NCBI GenBank assembly: GCA_903953145.1
Contig: CAJBIL010000416.1
Location: forward strand, 1 to 14,409
Direction: 5' to 3'
DNA from: an uncultured beta proteobacterium
Lineage (GTDB): Bacteria > Pseudomonadota > Gammaproteobacteria > Burkholderiales > Rhodocyclaceae
DNA: 14,409 nucleotides
Below the pieces are notes generated by a model. It was not told where the DNA came from. It was given only the letters and a program-made list of their open reading frames with translations, and made no database searches. Position 1 is the first letter of the stretch. Every line of letters begins with the position of its first letter. Both the position numbers and the translations under genes were made by a program. Below, one piece after another: positions 13,411 to 14,409 of the stretch.

Positions 13411-14313
13411 TTGGCAACCAAACGTAGCTGGCAGCGCGTAGATGGTGTGTTGCTGCTCGACAAGCCAACGGGCATGACCTCCAATTCGGCACTGCAGTCG
13501 GCGCGCCGTCTGTTTTCGGCAGCCAAGGCAGGCCATACCGGGACGCTCGACCCCCTCGCAACAGGCTTGCTGCCGTTATGTTTTGGTGAAGCCACCAAGT
13601 TCTCATCCGATTTGCTCGAAGCGGATAAGACTTACGAGGCGGATGTTTTATTCGGCATCACGACCGATACGGGCGATGCCGAGGGCGAAGTTTTGGTGCG
13701 TCGGCCTGTCGCCTTCTCGCCGGAAGACCTTGAAGCAGCATTGGCGCGCTTTCGCGGCCCGATCAGCCAGATACCCCCCATGTATTCTGCCATCAAGCGT
13801 GATGGCAAGCCGCTTTACGAATTGGCTCGTCAAGGGATTGAGGTCGAGCGGGCGGCTCGTGCAGTGACTATCCATGAATTAGTGCTACTGGAAATAAGCG
13901 GTGATCGTTGCCGTCTAAGGGTTTCCTGTAGCAAAGGCACTTACATCCGCACATTGGCTGAAGATATTGGTGAGTTTCTCCGCTGTGGTGCGCATCTGAC
14001 CGGTTTGCGCCGTACTCGGGTGGGGCCATTGCAGATCAGTGATGCGGTAACACTGGATCAGTTGAGCGCGTTGTCCGAGGCCGATCGTTCCACTTGCTTG
14101 CTCGCACCGGATGCTTTGTTGCAATCGTTGCCGGAAGTGCATCTTGATGAAGTAGCGGCATCACGGTTTTCGCACGGTAACCCGGTAGGCGCACAGGCAC
14201 AGCCGGGCCGCGTTCGGGTGTACGTCAATGGTCGCTTGTTAGGGATGGGTGAAGTTGATCAGGCAGGGCAGGTGCAACCACGTCGTCTTGTCTGTACGGC
14301 TGAGACGCCCTGA
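13411..14313 (+). CDS. truB: tRNA pseudouridine(55) synthase TruB
   Basis: Encodes 300 residues. TruB makes the universal pseudouridine 55 in the T-loop of tRNAs and also acts as a tRNA-folding chaperone. The active-site motif G-H-T-G-T-L-D-P-L-A-T-G-L-L-P (41-55) places the catalytic Asp at residue 47. Before it is the family start G-V-L-L-L-D-K-P-T-G-M-T-S-N (12-25). P-P-M-Y-S-A-I-K-R-D-G-K-P-L-Y-E-L-A-R-Q-G and S-K-G-T-Y-I-R-T-L-A-E-D-I-G are also intact. The C-terminal part (about 245-300) is the small RNA-binding domain of proteobacterial TruB. The predicted start is a TTG at 13411, two bases after the rbfA stop, with no clear Shine-Dalgarno. A rare start plus tight spacing suggests coupling and modest expression. 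It is the last gene of this operon in view, and no T-run terminator follows it. Confidence 0.95.
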   Translation: MATKRSWQRVDGVLLLDKPTGMTSNSALQSARRLFSAAKAGHTGTLDPLATGLLPLCFGEATKFSSDLLEADKTYEADVLFGITTDTGDAEGEVLVRRPVAFSPEDLEAALARFRGPISQIPPMYSAIKRDGKPLYELARQGIEVERAARAVTIHELVLLEISGDRCRLRVSCSKGTYIRTLAEDIGEFLRCGAHLTGLRRTRVGPLQISDAVTLDQLSALSEADRSTCLLAPDALLQSLPEVHLDEVAASRFSHGNPVGAQAQPGRVRVYVNGRLLGMGEVDQAGQVQPRRLVCTAETP

Positions 14314-14345
14314 ATACTTGCTTTGCGCTTGCCGCTTAAGTATTC
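14312..14345. repeat. 8-bp inverted repeat just after truB
   Basis: GAATACTT (14312-14319) and AAGTATTC (14338-14345) are perfect complements around an 18-nt spacer. The left arm includes the last bases of truB. No T-run follows, so it is not an obvious terminator. The right arm lies between the -35 and -10 of the next promoter, so it could be an operator or an RNA structure. Confidence 0.5.
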
Positions 14346-14358
14346 AAAGCGGTATAAT
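14329..14358 (+). promoter_or_regulatory. Promoter for a gene beyond the window
   Basis: TTGCCG (14329-14334) and a consensus TATAAT (14353-14358) are separated by 18 bp. The predicted start is near 14365. The downstream gene is outside the window. Rightward genes commonly found after truB in Proteobacteria include rpsO and typA. Confidence 0.7.
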
Positions 14359-14364
14359 CCGCGC

Positions 14365-14382
14365 TTCGCTTCGCCAAGCGAA
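14365..14382 (+). other. Hairpin at the 5' end of the next leader RNA
   Basis: TTCGCTT (14365-14371), loop CGCC and AAGCGAA (14376-14382) form a perfect 7-bp stem at the predicted transcription start. A T-rich stretch (14391-14396) lies 8 nt away, too far for a standard terminator. It could stabilise the 5' end of the mRNA or be part of a ribosomal-protein leader. Confidence 0.5.
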
Positions 14383-14409
14383 TTTACACATTTTTTAATC
14401 TGGCGTCGG

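Noticed and set aside
1..14409. Novel multi-gene defence, biosynthetic or mobile system
   Set aside because: All sizeable genes belong to well-known housekeeping families in a common order. The only accessory element is the toxin-antitoxin pair at the left edge.

Overview
The window is ordinary chromosomal housekeeping DNA from a betaproteobacterium, most likely Rhodocyclales (Dechloromonas/Accumulibacter-like). This rests on gene order, protein resemblance recalled from known families and moderate-to-high GC. No database search was possible. Almost every base is explained by compact operons, so the unusual signals sit in leaders, gaps and a few protein details. I see no phage, insertion sequence, CRISPR array, rRNA or tRNA.

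Left part, minus strand (1-1791): a promoter at about 1762-1791 drives a tandem glycine riboswitch (two aptamers, 1558-1754). An intrinsic terminator (1526-1557) and a perfect 16-bp palindrome (1511-1526) follow, then gcvT, the glycine cleavage T protein. Next, on the same strand, is a Phd/YefM-type antitoxin with its own inverted-repeat operator/promoter. A probable toxin start overlaps the antitoxin stop at the window edge. The other glycine cleavage genes (gcvH, gcvP) are not in view.

Middle, plus strand (1828-8147): a divergent, probably Fur-controlled bfd comes first. A tightly packed probable operon follows: PHP-family phosphoesterase/RNase AM (rnm), yciO, an M50 site-2 protease, trpS, scpA, scpB and rluB. 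Most gaps are under 10 bp or overlaps. The exception is the 66-bp trpS-scpA gap, which carries an 8-nt periodic repeat. The operon combines RNA turnover and modification, tryptophan charging and chromosome condensation (ScpAB, partners of SMC). The TrpRS carries a Cys pattern very like the [4Fe-4S] motif known from Thermotoga maritima TrpRS.

Right part, plus strand (8173-14313): a good promoter and a 73-nt leader with two hairpins, the second an intrinsic terminator ending 10 nt before the start codon, precede rimP-nusA-infB-rbfA-truB. This is the classic operon for transcription elongation/termination, translation initiation and 30S maturation. The leader looks like an attenuator, which is notable because the operon encodes NusA, itself a termination factor. 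After truB there are two small inverted repeats and a promoter for a gene beyond the window, plausibly another translation gene such as rpsO or typA.

I did not find a convincing new multi-gene system. The items most worth a check are the TrpRS cysteine cluster, the rimP leader attenuator and the switching logic of the glycine riboswitch.
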